Source: Sycon ciliatum
Lineage: Eukaryota; Porifera; Calcarea; Leucosolenida; Sycettidae
Length of the DNA: 64,000 nt
Assembly (NCBI RefSeq): GCF_964019385.1
Contig: NC_088646.1
Location: forward strand, 11,688,447-11,752,446
Direction of reading: 5' to 3'
The translations under genes were made by a program, and so were the position numbers. This document shows positions 57,201 through 64,000 of this stretch, one piece after another (the first letter of the stretch is position 1; the number at the start of each line of letters is the position of its first letter). The notes below the pieces were generated by a model that worked only from the letters and a program-made list of their open reading frames with translations, was not told the origin of the DNA and made no database searches.

Positions 57201-59532
57201 TAGAGCAAGAAAAGAGCTTGATTTTGATATGCATGTCATGAAGAGTGCATAAACAACTGTTTATGGACTCTTGATGTCATACTATACAAAATATGGGCGC
57301 ACATACATTCAAATGGGACTTCGGTTATAAGTACACTTTTCTGATGCCCCGCCGAATGTCGTTATTCGCGAAGTTGACTGTAGTGGGATGTCGCCGATGT
57401 ACTGTATGGGCTTTGTGGAGTTGTGTGAAGAATCACAGCTGATTTCATGAGAGCAAGCGGTGTGTTGGCCGGCTGCACGCCTGTTGAGCTTTCCCACTGG
57501 CATTGGCTTTGCACTTCTCCTTTATCCTCTATGTAAAAAAAAAGTAAATGATTGTGTCCGTTCCCGAAGGGAACTCACGACGGCCGCTAACACCCATCCT
57601 CTATGTAGAACCTTTTATTCCCGTCTCGTGTTGTAATTGCGTGTGTGTGCGTGTGTGTGTGTTTTTTGTGTGTGTGCGTGTGTTTTGTGTGTGTGTTTTG
57701 TATGTGGTGTGTGTGGTGTGTGTGTGTTTGTTTGTGTGTGCCACTGGTCTCTATTGTTGTGTGTTGGCATGAGAAGGTGTTATTTGAGAACCTGCTGGTG
57801 GACTTGCCGTTCGCCAGTTTCTTCATCCAGAAAGTAATTGATGGTGCATCCGCACCGTTGTCGCTAGACCACCTTGAGTCACTTGATCCGGAGGTTTACA
57901 AGTAAGGAGGCATCATGGCTAATGCTGTGCATGCAGAGTGTATTGCTCTTGTCTATGTTGGATATTCTGCTCTTGTCCGGTGTACATTGGCTATACTGTC
58001 TGTAGGACAAGTATGCATTGTGGTGCTGTATGTCCTGTAGTGTATGTACTGCGCTGTTATATGTAAGATGTAGCAAGAGTAAATAACTTAAAATAAGCTC
58101 CCAAGAGTGTGCAACTCTGCATACAGGGTCTCCGATGGCAGAAACTCACATCACGTGTTTCAGGTATGTTTCGTACTACGTACAACGAAGGCCAGCGTGT
58201 GCGCAATTCCGAATGTCTGTCATGATCATGCTGAGAACTCGCATACGCTGAGTGGGATTCTGTCGGGGAGTGCTATTGTGATTGCTCCGCTGCTCATGTA
58301 CAATGAGTATTTTCGTAGCATTTTGCCTCCAGTTCGAGAGTATCAAGCTTGATAACCATAGCTACGGTTTTGTGACAAATCGGTGTGCTGTTTGGCTTCT
58401 GTACAGGAACCTGTTGTACATGCGAGAACATGAGGACGGTGTGGCGGATCTCTTCTTGAACTTCACGGTTGTCAATACGAGCCTTGGGAAGGCCGATGTT
58501 GTTGAACTGAAACCAGGCGGCGCCAACATTGCTGTGACTCGTGAGAACTGTGCCGAGTACATTGCCGCTGTGGCTAATTACAAGCTCAATACCCAGGTAA
58601 GGTGCAAGGGACCGTCCGGGGTTACGGATCGTTTTTATAAAACGAAAAGTTTTTTGTATTTTTCAGCCCCACCCACCCACCCATCTTTTCTGCAGGTATA
58701 ACGAATTCCAATAAAATATTGATGTCAATTTTCGACACCCAGAAGTGACTGGGCTTTCTCCATCTGCATTTGATAATTATTTTCAAAATGAAACTTAATG
58801 GGCAGCTTCAGCCTTTCACATGTCCTGGAGGTGAGCAGAGAGCTCGGCGCACTTTCTCTTCCCTACTGAGTACCTGAAGGGCTTCAATACACAAGCAGAT
58901 AGTGTAGTTCAATGATTTTTCAGTAGGACCTATTTTGTGTTTCGGGCCAGTTGTTGAAGTTGTCCCATATTTTCCATGCTATGCACCTCGTGTGCTCTTT
59001 TCCCAGCTTCATATCTGCTCTATTATTTTTATGTGTGTGCGCGTGTGCTTGCGTGCATTTTTTGTTGTGTGTAGCTTGAAAGCCAATGTGCAGCATTTCG
59101 AGAAGGGTTTGCATCAGTTGTCAACATCTCTTGGTTGCGTCTGTTCACAGCATCTGAAGCTCAGGTTAGATATGCACTAGTGTACACCCCACTAGCAGCT
59201 CAGCCTGGCCAATATCACTGATGTGCACTAGTGTACATCCCACTAGCAGCTCAGCCTGGCAACTATCACTGCTAGCTAGTGCCCAGTGTCCAGTGGGGGT
59301 CCCCTCTGCCATGCATTGTGCTGCTGTGTGTACTTGTATGCTGCTACACAGTACACTGGAACATTTCCACATTATCTCTGTATGGTAGAAGTGTGCTTGT
59401 AAGACATACTGGGACAGGTAAAGACTCTGGACTCAATTCCCCCTGAGCCATTTCAGAGAAGTAATGTGTTATATGATATCAGTGCTTGGCCGTACTGTAC
59501 TGTGCAGCATTGGCTTGACAGCTGTCTGTATT

Positions 59533-59573
<41 letters not shown>

Positions 59574-62500
59574 TGTGTGTGTGTGTGTGCGCGTGTGCGT
59601 GTGTGTGTACATGTGGATGTGTGTACATGCGTACACATGTGTGCGTACGTGTGTTCATATTCACGGGAATTTTTCTTGTGCGGCCTTGATCAGATCTTGA
59701 TATCCGGTGCACAAGTTCCTCTTGATTTGGAGGATTTACAGAACAACACCCACTACTCAGGTAAGAACTCTCACAGCAGTACTCACTGTACTGCCAATTG
59801 TTGTAACTACTGGACTAGTACATGCACTAGTGCTGCAGCATTTTGTGTCGTTTACTTCACTACAATTCTGGGCGCAGAAATTCGACATCGTGAAGAAAGT
59901 ATCTCCGCGTTCAAGTGCATTGAGTCGTGTGGGTTGCTTTAAGGCCGCGTAGCACCCGACGATATTTTATTCATGAGGTCGAATTTCTCTGCCCAAGACT
60001 TTACTTGAGCCGTCTGTAATTACATGCACCCTCATATGCATGGACAGCACACATCTAACCAATATTGTGGAACTCCTACTAGTATCTTGAGCTGCTATGG
60101 AGAATTTTCTCCCTTACATTTCCGGCGGAAGAATGATCAAGTGTGTATGTCTTTCTGCACTTATCATGAACAATATTGTATGATCAAGTGTGTATGTCTT
60201 TCTGCACTTATCATGAATCAAGTGTGTATGTCTTTCTGCACTTATCATGAACAATAGCAAGTGTACATAAGTTACATAACCCCCTAGAGTGTTCAAAACC
60301 AGCTATGGGGTCTGCGATGGCAGAACTTCACATCGCATGGCAAACCCGTTCACATTGTTTTGCACCCTGTGCGTGATGGATAAAGGGCTGCACACAGCCC
60401 TGCTTTTTGTTCAACTCTCTGCTGGTCACGTCAGCATTGCAACATGTTGCCTATTGTGTTGTACATGTACATGTACCTGTAGGAGGCTATCACGAGACTC
60501 ACCCGACCATTCTGTTGTTCTGGGACGCTGTGAAGACATTCACCAACGACCAGCTGCATCTTCTGCTCAAGTTTGTTACAAGCTGTTCACGTCCTCCTCT
60601 GTTTGGATTCAAGGTATTGGATTACAGCTGTTGTTTACCTGGCCAGAATGTTACTATGCTGTTAGGAGTTTGTTGTCACTCATGAGTAGTCATCAGTACC
60701 AAGAGTACATGTACAATGTCCATTAACCCTTTAACCGTCAGACCATACATTTGTGGGTCGAATTCGACCCATCATTTGAAACACTCGCACTGGAATGATT
60801 TTTTACCCACGATAGAAAATTTACTATCGATTCGGTCGCGAATTTTCCAGGCTTTCTGTTGCAGAAATCCGCGTTGAGCTACGATGTAATGGAGGAGAGT
60901 TATCAAGCTCTGAGTACTGCACGCTTGTCACTTCCGCTGCGCTGGGCGCGCGGCTAACGTCGTCACGGGATTTCCCCGTTTCTTCACGCGCTCTGTGACT
61001 GTTGCTCGCGACCAACGTATTCCACACGAAATGCTCGATCTTTCAAAAAAAATTTGAACACTCTACGATGAAGGAGACGGCCATGGCGGAGTTTTGAACT
61101 TGTCCTTTGCATGCCTGGCGTTGAGACGACGTCGCTGCGTTCCAGCGCTGGTTGTGTGACTGCTGAGGCGAAGAATGTGGTATCATCGTGCTGGTCTCGT
61201 CCAGAGCTTTCCAACGAGCCCAAGATTATAAAAATCGAGTGAGTACAACTAAAGTTATGACCTGGCAAAGTTGAAATTTCGTTCGGCGTTTCAATGGGTG
61301 AAATTTATATGACGGTTAAAGGGTTAACAAGAATTTGCAACTCCGCAGCTGGTATGGTCCATGGTGGATTTTTTTGTTGACATCACCTTTTTTTCAGAAC
61401 CTTAGACACATGTCGTACAAAGCACGCGCAAAGCATGCACTGGAAGACGGCTTTCATCGCGAGTTTGTGTTTTTGCCGCTTTCACGAAAATTCAACTTTT
61501 CTCCTGCTTCTATAGCTGTTTACCGTAATCGTAGTGCGAGTTTAGTGAAACCCTGCCGAGTTCACGTGGCCACAGACTCCGATAGTGCATGTCTCGTACG
61601 GGATGACTCATGATCTCCAGAAAAAGTGACGTTGTGGGCCAAACCATGCAGAGTTGCTTGTTTTTGTTTTTTTACAAGAAAACCAAAAGCCATCATGGTG
61701 CAAACGCCAGCAAAAACGCACAGAGATACACATAGCGACGATTTGTATCTAACTACTGTTGCTAGTACAAGTACACGTACGGACATGCATATTGTTAGAT
61801 TGACAGCATGAAACAAGTTGGAGGACACTGTGTTCGGAAACTCCACCTTGTTTCATGCTGTCAATCTAACAATATGCGTGAACTATAACAAGGTTTATCT
61901 AATACTAGTTTTGAACTAGTATTGGGTTATAATACAACCCAACAGTACGCTTGTACGTGAAATATAAACCGACATACAAACCGAGGCGAAGCCGAGGTTT
62001 GTATGATGGTTTATATTTCACGTACAAGCGTACTAGTGGGATGTATTATACTTATGCTGACCTTCATACAAACTGACAGTCAACTAACTTCTTCCTGTTT
62101 CTATGGTGGCGGTCTATATCAGTATATGGGGTTTGTATGGGGTTTGTATGAGGTTTATATGGGAAATATAGGCCTCGTAAAAGACCTCGGCGGACCTCGG
62201 TCTTTTACTCGGCCTATATTTCCCATATAGACCTCGTCTTGGTCAATATCCTATACATATAATACTAGTACGGACATGTAGTACTAGTACGGACATGTAC
62301 TGGTGTAGCCATCTTATGAACCATAAATCATAGAATCTCTTTCAGTAAAAAAAAGAACCACTAAAACAAGAAACTGAAGGCGAACATGGTACATGTGTCC
62401 GTGTGTGTGCATGTGCAGGATTTCCATCCGCACTTTGCTATTCACAACGCGCTGAGCAGCGAACGCCTGCCTACAGCCAGCACGTGCATGAACCAGCTCA

Positions 62501-62586
62501 AGCTGCCGCCGTACGAAGACCTGGCGACACTGCGTGACCGTCTGCTATACGCCATCACGTCTGGAGCTGGCTTCGAACTGAGCTAA
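37363..62586 (+). CDS. UBE3C: HECT E3 ubiquitin ligase UBE3C, 27 exons
   Basis: Exons: 37363-37425, 38206-38259, 39097-39171, 39852-40001, 40446-40558, 41130-41296, 42033-42171, 42489-42826, 43640-43723, 44044-44147, 50439-50581, 51071-51145, 51655-51741, 51932-52334, 52689-52802, 53225-53261, 53824-53912, 54321-54447, 54720-54807, 55942-56035, 56531-56599, 57777-57901, 58407-58596, 59075-59164, 59694-59760, 60483-60613, 62419-62586. Phases all match; the total is 1127 aa (human 1083). It opens with [17 protein letters not shown], then a basic helix and an IQ motif ([17 protein letters not shown]). The C-terminal half is a full HECT domain: [46 protein letters not shown] and the active-site Cys 1095 in LPTASTCMN, ending FELS. 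UBE3C extends K29/K48 chains on proteasome substrates. Intron 10 (44148-50438) is a 6.3-kb transposon sink. The exon 10 donor (GTCAGC) is weak, so its end is less certain. Confidence 0.94.
39329..39557. repeat. Tc1/mariner-like MITE, TA-flanked
   Basis: Ends CTGTAAAAGCAGAAATTT and AAATTTCTGCTTTTACAG, each flanked by TA, the duplication typical of Tc1/mariner elements. The body is full of 'ATTTTCGGT'. A relative with CTGTAAAACATG ends lies at 44425-44636. Confidence 0.88.
39719..39780. repeat. GT repeat followed by an 18-base G run
   Basis: (GT)n turns into an uninterrupted G tract with further GGG groups, about 90 bp before UBE3C exon 4. It could form a G-quadruplex in DNA or pre-mRNA. Confidence 0.9.
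40868..41048. repeat. (CA)n then (GT)n microsatellite
   Basis: About 140 bp of CA units followed by a shorter GTGT run, so the two halves can base-pair. It precedes UBE3C exon 6 by 80 bp. Confidence 0.95.
41502..41647. repeat. Hairpin MITE, GGACCAATAAG family, copy 1
   Basis: Near-perfect palindrome. Left arm ATTTTAGTAAAGAGAAAGGA and on through GGACCAATAAGTTACGAG and AACAGTCCACCA pairs with the right arm over about 62 bp, leaving a loop of about 20 bp. It is in UBE3C intron 6. A diverged relative lies at 55723-55835. Confidence 0.92.
43092..43240. repeat. Degenerate minisatellite, about 37-bp unit, 4 copies
   Basis: Units follow 'AATCTAACAGCAATATGCAC' plus 'TCCCTTCCCTAG'. A fifth, separate unit is at about 42899. 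It is in UBE3C intron 8. Confidence 0.85.
44425..44636. repeat. Tc1/mariner-like MITE, TA-flanked, second type
   Basis: Ends CTGTAAAACATGTAATTT and (reverse complement of the right) CTGTAAAACATGTGATAT, flanked by TA on both sides. The body has 'ACCTAA' and 'TTTCGGTG' motifs like the 39329 element. Confidence 0.87.
44719..45150 (-). pseudogene. BEL/Pao retrotransposon gag remnant
   Basis: Reverse-strand frame with [20 protein letters not shown], an in-frame TAG, then [34 protein letters not shown] and a zinc-knuckle start CIYCGQSHS. This order (RSL/LG block, KLP, 'W.l..Lr..l', CxxC...H) is that of BEL/Pao gag. The second Cys half of the knuckle is lost and no pol follows. It is in UBE3C intron 10, antisense to the gene. 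Confidence 0.75.
45156..46060 (-). pseudogene. Mutator-like transposase C-terminus fused to a DEDD exonuclease (broken)
   Basis: The reading starts near 46060 in one frame ([20 protein letters not shown]) and shifts into the frame 46019-45156 for [40 protein letters not shown] and [13 protein letters not shown]. These blocks are those of animal Mutator-like transposases. The same frame runs on, after an acidic linker, into [20 protein letters not shown], the ExoI motif (DxE) of a DEDD 3'-5' exonuclease, then [11 protein letters not shown]. The exonuclease is cut off before ExoIII. The frameshift and truncation make it a pseudogene. It adjoins the BEL/Pao remnant. Confidence 0.78.
46061..46384. 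other. Intron 10 spacer
   Basis: Contains a possible upstream continuation of the transposase remnant but no block I can recognise. It ends at the TTAA (46381-46384) that borders the next unit. Confidence 0.4.
47304..47750 (-). pseudogene. Exonuclease ExoIII end and C-terminal domain, with a premature stop
   Basis: Starts at an acceptor (TTTATAG) and reads [20 protein letters not shown] (the ExoIII HD...D motif of DEDDh exonucleases), [12 protein letters not shown], then an in-frame TAG, then a long open tail ([36 protein letters not shown]). Such a tail follows the exonuclease domain in the transposon-borne proteins I know of this type. It complements the truncated exonuclease at 45156 but lies upstream of it on the minus strand, so the two are from different copies or a rearranged one. 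Confidence 0.7.
47800..48240. repeat. CA-rich imperfect microsatellite region
   Basis: CACACA runs mixed with ACATGCAC and CATGTGCA units. No gene. It separates the exonuclease remnant from the N-terminal transposase exon. Confidence 0.8.
48289..48658 (-). pseudogene. Mutator-like transposase N-terminal exon
   Basis: Reverse-strand frame ending in a good donor site (GTAAGT at 48288-48283). It carries the zinc-binding block [20 protein letters not shown], then [20 protein letters not shown], the CxxC...CxxC arrangement found at the start of animal Mutator-like transposases. A basic leader in another frame ([18 protein letters not shown]) precedes it, hinting at a frameshift. The next exons with the catalytic core are missing. 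Confidence 0.65.
48964..49798. repeat. Giant hairpin, arms of about 365 bp
   Basis: Arm 48964-49330 and arm 49430-49798 are near-complete reverse complements with a loop of about 100 bp. Shared blocks include TTAAAATTTCACCAGTTGTA, GGGTGACTGCGCCCTACTAG and AAGAAGCGGTCACGTGCTCC-like segments. The right arm ends in the TTAA-bordered terminal repeat; the left arm ends in CTTAAGG, so its outer end is probably eroded. Confidence 0.93.
50103..50402. repeat. MITE, copy 2 of the TACCGTAT family
   Basis: Perfect inverted ends TACCGTATATTCTCTATTAT / ATAATAGAGAATATACGGTA. It has several 'CTTATATTGGAGACCG' internal repeats like the copy at 11165-11480. It sits 36 bp before UBE3C exon 11. Confidence 0.92.
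51215..51397. repeat. MITE, TACAGTCAAC family, short copy
   Basis: Left end TACAGTCAACCTTGCGAGTA, right end GTTATTCACAAGGGTGACTGTA present twice (to 51370 and to 51397). A long family member is at 56656-57382. Confidence 0.75.
52534..52674 (+). repeat. (GT)n microsatellite before UBE3C exon 15
   Basis: About 140 bp of GT units with GC interruptions, ending only about 15 bp before the exon 15 acceptor. It displaces the usual pyrimidine tract. Confidence 0.97.
53590..53690. repeat. Short tandem repeat of TCAATTCATTTCATGTC units
   Basis: Repeats of 'TGTCTCAATTCTCAATTCAA' and variants, AT-rich, in UBE3C intron 16. Confidence 0.9.
55092..55711. repeat. About 620-bp non-autonomous element, TTAACCC family, copy 2
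   Basis: Ends CTTTTAACCCTTTATTGGC and GCCAATAAAGGGTTAAAAG are perfect over 19 bp. The body shares the 'CCTTTCCAGGATGCCCAAGAT', 'CAAACTAAAGTTA' and 'AAACTCTCAGCTG' blocks with 15350-15986 and 60723-61327. It is in UBE3C intron 19. Confidence 0.9.
55723..55835. repeat. Hairpin MITE, GGACCAA family, copy 2
   Basis: Ends TAGAAAAGAAAAAGGACCAA and TTGGTCCTTTTTCTTTTCTA are perfect over 20 bp. Internal 'GTTACT' and 'GTCCAC' echo copy 1. It lies only 12 bp from the previous element. Confidence 0.88.
56656..57382. repeat. About 727-bp element, TACAGTCAAC family, long copy
   Basis: Left end TACAGTCAACTTGGCTAATA, right end (reverse complement) TACAGTCAACTTCGCGAATA. It contains 'AATAACGACAATTCGCGAATA' direct repeats and a 14-base G run near 56972. 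There is no coding potential. It is in UBE3C intron 21. Confidence 0.87.
60135..60257. repeat. Three tandem copies of a 35-46 bp unit
   Basis: Each unit reads ATCAAGTGTGTATGTCTTTC followed by TGCACTTATCATGAA. The flanking 60076-60170 sequence is an inverted match to 985-1096 (GATCAAGTGTG..., GAGCTGCTATGGAGA), so a dispersed repeat has expanded here. Confidence 0.88.
60723..61327. repeat. About 605-bp non-autonomous element, TTAACCC family, copy 3
   Basis: Ends TTAACCCTTTAACCGTCA and TGACGGTTAAAGGGTTAA are perfect over 18 bp. The body shares 'GAGCTTTCCAACGAGCCCAA' and 'ACAACTAAAGTTATGACCTG' with the other copies. It also has the small palindrome GGGTCGAATTCGACCC. It is in UBE3C intron 26. Confidence 0.92.
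61788..61877. repeat. Hairpin 1 of a three-hairpin cluster
   Basis: Arms of about 30 bp (GCATATTGTTAGATTGACAG ... and its complement) with a 30-bp loop. It is in UBE3C intron 26. Confidence 0.92.
61944..62034. repeat. Hairpin 2 of a three-hairpin cluster
   Basis: Arms of 43 bp (AGTACGCTTGTACGTGAAAT ... ACAAACCGAGG) with only about 5 bp of loop. It is almost a perfect cruciform. Confidence 0.95.
62151..62234. repeat. Hairpin 3 of a three-hairpin cluster
   Basis: Arms of about 40 bp (AGGTTTATATGGGAAATATA ... GACCTCGG) with a loop of about 4 bp. It shares the 'TTTATAT' and 'CGAGG' theme with hairpin 2. Confidence 0.93.
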
Positions 62587-63602
62587 TAGTTTCACGTCCG
62601 TATCCTATTCCCCATTGTGCCCTGTGTCTAGTGTGTCTTGTCACAGGCACTATACAGTACACGTACCATTATAAATATTACCGTTCCAGCCAGCCAATCT
62701 CATGAACTGTATCATCATATCCTGAAATCATGCATATCCCGTCATTTGGCAAGTCTCTGGTAGATTGCCGTCCACATTGTGTCATCGTGCATCAAAATGT
62801 TCTATCCAACATCTACAACACGTTCAACACCAAATTGCTTTTTATCTGCTCCACAGCCGTTGAACGGTACCCTTACACATATAGTTTGTCATTGGATTTA
62901 TCTTAGCTTTCCTGATTTCTTTTCAAAGGATGTGCTTCCTTACATCATTGCCTGTCATGTATGTTCCTTATATAAAGACAGTCGCTGCTGCGCCTATTTA
63001 TTTCTAAGGTTAAAATCAAAGATGTGATAATGCGCGTGAGAGAGAACGGGCGGATGAGCGCAGAAATAACTAGCGTACAGAAACTCAACAGGAAAATATG
63101 GAAATTTCATGGGAACGATCTCTCACCGGAGCTGGAGGGGATCCTGGTTCTCAGGGTCAATGAGATATGGGTCCCATATTTGGGGATGAGAGTCAATATG
63201 GCAGTAATTATGGCAGGAAGTTTCCTGAATGCGTCTTAGATGATGTTAAAAAAAGTATGTTCAACTGGAGAAAATAATAACTGCAAATTTCTTCTTCAGC
63301 AGGACAAAATGAAAGATCATGCACGCTGAGAGAGTGCTTGCCAGCAAGAACACTCGCCAACTAGCCTTGTGTGATGCAAGAGTAACAGTAACCGTAGCCT
63401 AGTGTGATGATGTAACAGTAACTGTTGGTGGGGCAGTAGTACATGCATAGTAGCTAGTGTGCTTGGAGCAGACATGTACAGCTAGAATGTCAGTATACCA
63501 TGCAGGCCTTCCCGTGAATGACCTCAGGTTCTTGCAAGCGGTAGCTGTGAGTCTCACAGATCCCAACTGAATAAGTGAGTCTCCCAGATCCCAGATGAAG
63601 TC
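62587..63602. other. Convergent intergenic region after UBE3C
   Basis: Shared 3' flank with the last gene. A short direct repeat, 'TCTCACAGATCCCAACTGAATAAGTGA'-like, occurs twice near 63550-63630. Nothing else is recognised. Confidence 0.5.
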
Positions 63603-64000
63603 TCACAGGTCCCAACTGAATAAGTGATGCTTGATAAGCATATCACGGACACTGTCCTTCAGTGGCTGCGATACCTGGACATCACAGTAGCAACAACAAA
63701 ACGTCACGGAAAACATGACGGTGAGTAAAGCAACAACACAGCTACATGTATCACTAACATCCCAGTAGTATGGACAGGAAGTTGCCACACACAACACACA
63801 ACACACACAACACACAACACATACAATAACCAGCATGACGGTGGTGCACAAGCGTCACATACCTGAAGCAGCAGGGACTCATCCCTCACAGTCACCAAGC
63901 ACCGATTGCATTGTATTCCATTACCAAGTTGGCAACCACATTGCATTGCAACATGTGCCACATATTCCATTACCACACATACACACACGCAACTGGTAGA
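63603..64000 (-). CDS. 3' end of an unrecognised gene (2 exons, partial)
   Basis: The last exon is 63674-63603 (VSQPLKDSVRDMLIKHHLFS, ending SWDL and TGA). The exon before it ends at 63863 with a good GTATGT donor and reads MEYVAHVAMQCGCQLGNG and CNRCLVTVRDESLLLQ, open to near the window edge. Both borders are phase 0. Several cysteines (CGC, CNRC) suggest a metal or disulfide site. I do not recognise the family. The gene runs out of the window, convergent with UBE3C. The two-exon structure with consistent phase and conserved-looking sequence is the reason to call it real. Confidence 0.55.

Noticed and set aside
60760-60776. GGGTCGAATTCGACCC as a tRNA T-arm
   Set aside because: It is a perfect palindrome inside a MITE with no acceptor stem, D-arm or anticodon arm around it.

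Overview
This is eukaryotic nuclear DNA, almost certainly from an animal. Its conserved genes are split by short-to-medium GT-AG introns, rebuilt here by joining exons with matching phase. They encode animal or opisthokont families (TRABD, arfaptin, COA6, AUP1, GTF2H5, FAM136A, TMBIM4, UBE3C). The spaces are filled with CA/GT microsatellites, many short inverted-repeat transposons (MITEs) and DIRS, Merlin, BEL/Pao and Mutator-like elements. I cannot name the species. The compact ancient gene set and the transposon mix fit a marine invertebrate such as a sponge, but that is inference.

Layout, left to right: TRABD (+, 539-4132, first exons outside the window); a MITE cluster (4743-5753); arfaptin (-, 6689-7720); COA6 (+, 8783-9965); AUP1 (-, 12308-26308, 13 exons) with a structurally complete DIRS retrotransposon of about 4.6 kb in its third intron (18371-23008); an internally deleted Merlin transposon with an 8-bp target duplication (26765-27354); a secreted saposin-B protein (+, 28589-29026); GTF2H5 (-, 31164-31379); FAM136A (+, 31814-33833); TMBIM4 (-, 35913-36662); UBE3C (+, 37363-62586, 27 exons, 1127 aa); and the 3' end of an unrecognised gene (-, 63603 to the window edge).

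The ten genes alternate strand without exception, so every intergenic space is either a shared upstream region or a shared downstream region. The GTF2H5/FAM136A gap (434 bp) and the TMBIM4/UBE3C gap (700 bp) are good candidates for bidirectional promoters. The genes do not form one pathway. Two recurring themes are protein quality control at the ER and lipid droplets (AUP1, UBE3C) and mitochondrial intermembrane-space cysteine-motif proteins (COA6, FAM136A).

The most unusual material is mobile. The DIRS element has three overlapping open frames, a methyltransferase-like domain and a circle-junction repeat. The 6.3-kb tenth intron of UBE3C holds BEL/Pao gag debris, pieces of a Mutator-like transposase fused to a DEDD exonuclease, a TTAA-flanked unit with 14-bp terminal repeats and a giant hairpin with arms of about 365 bp. 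A roughly 600-bp repeat family occurs in at least three copies.
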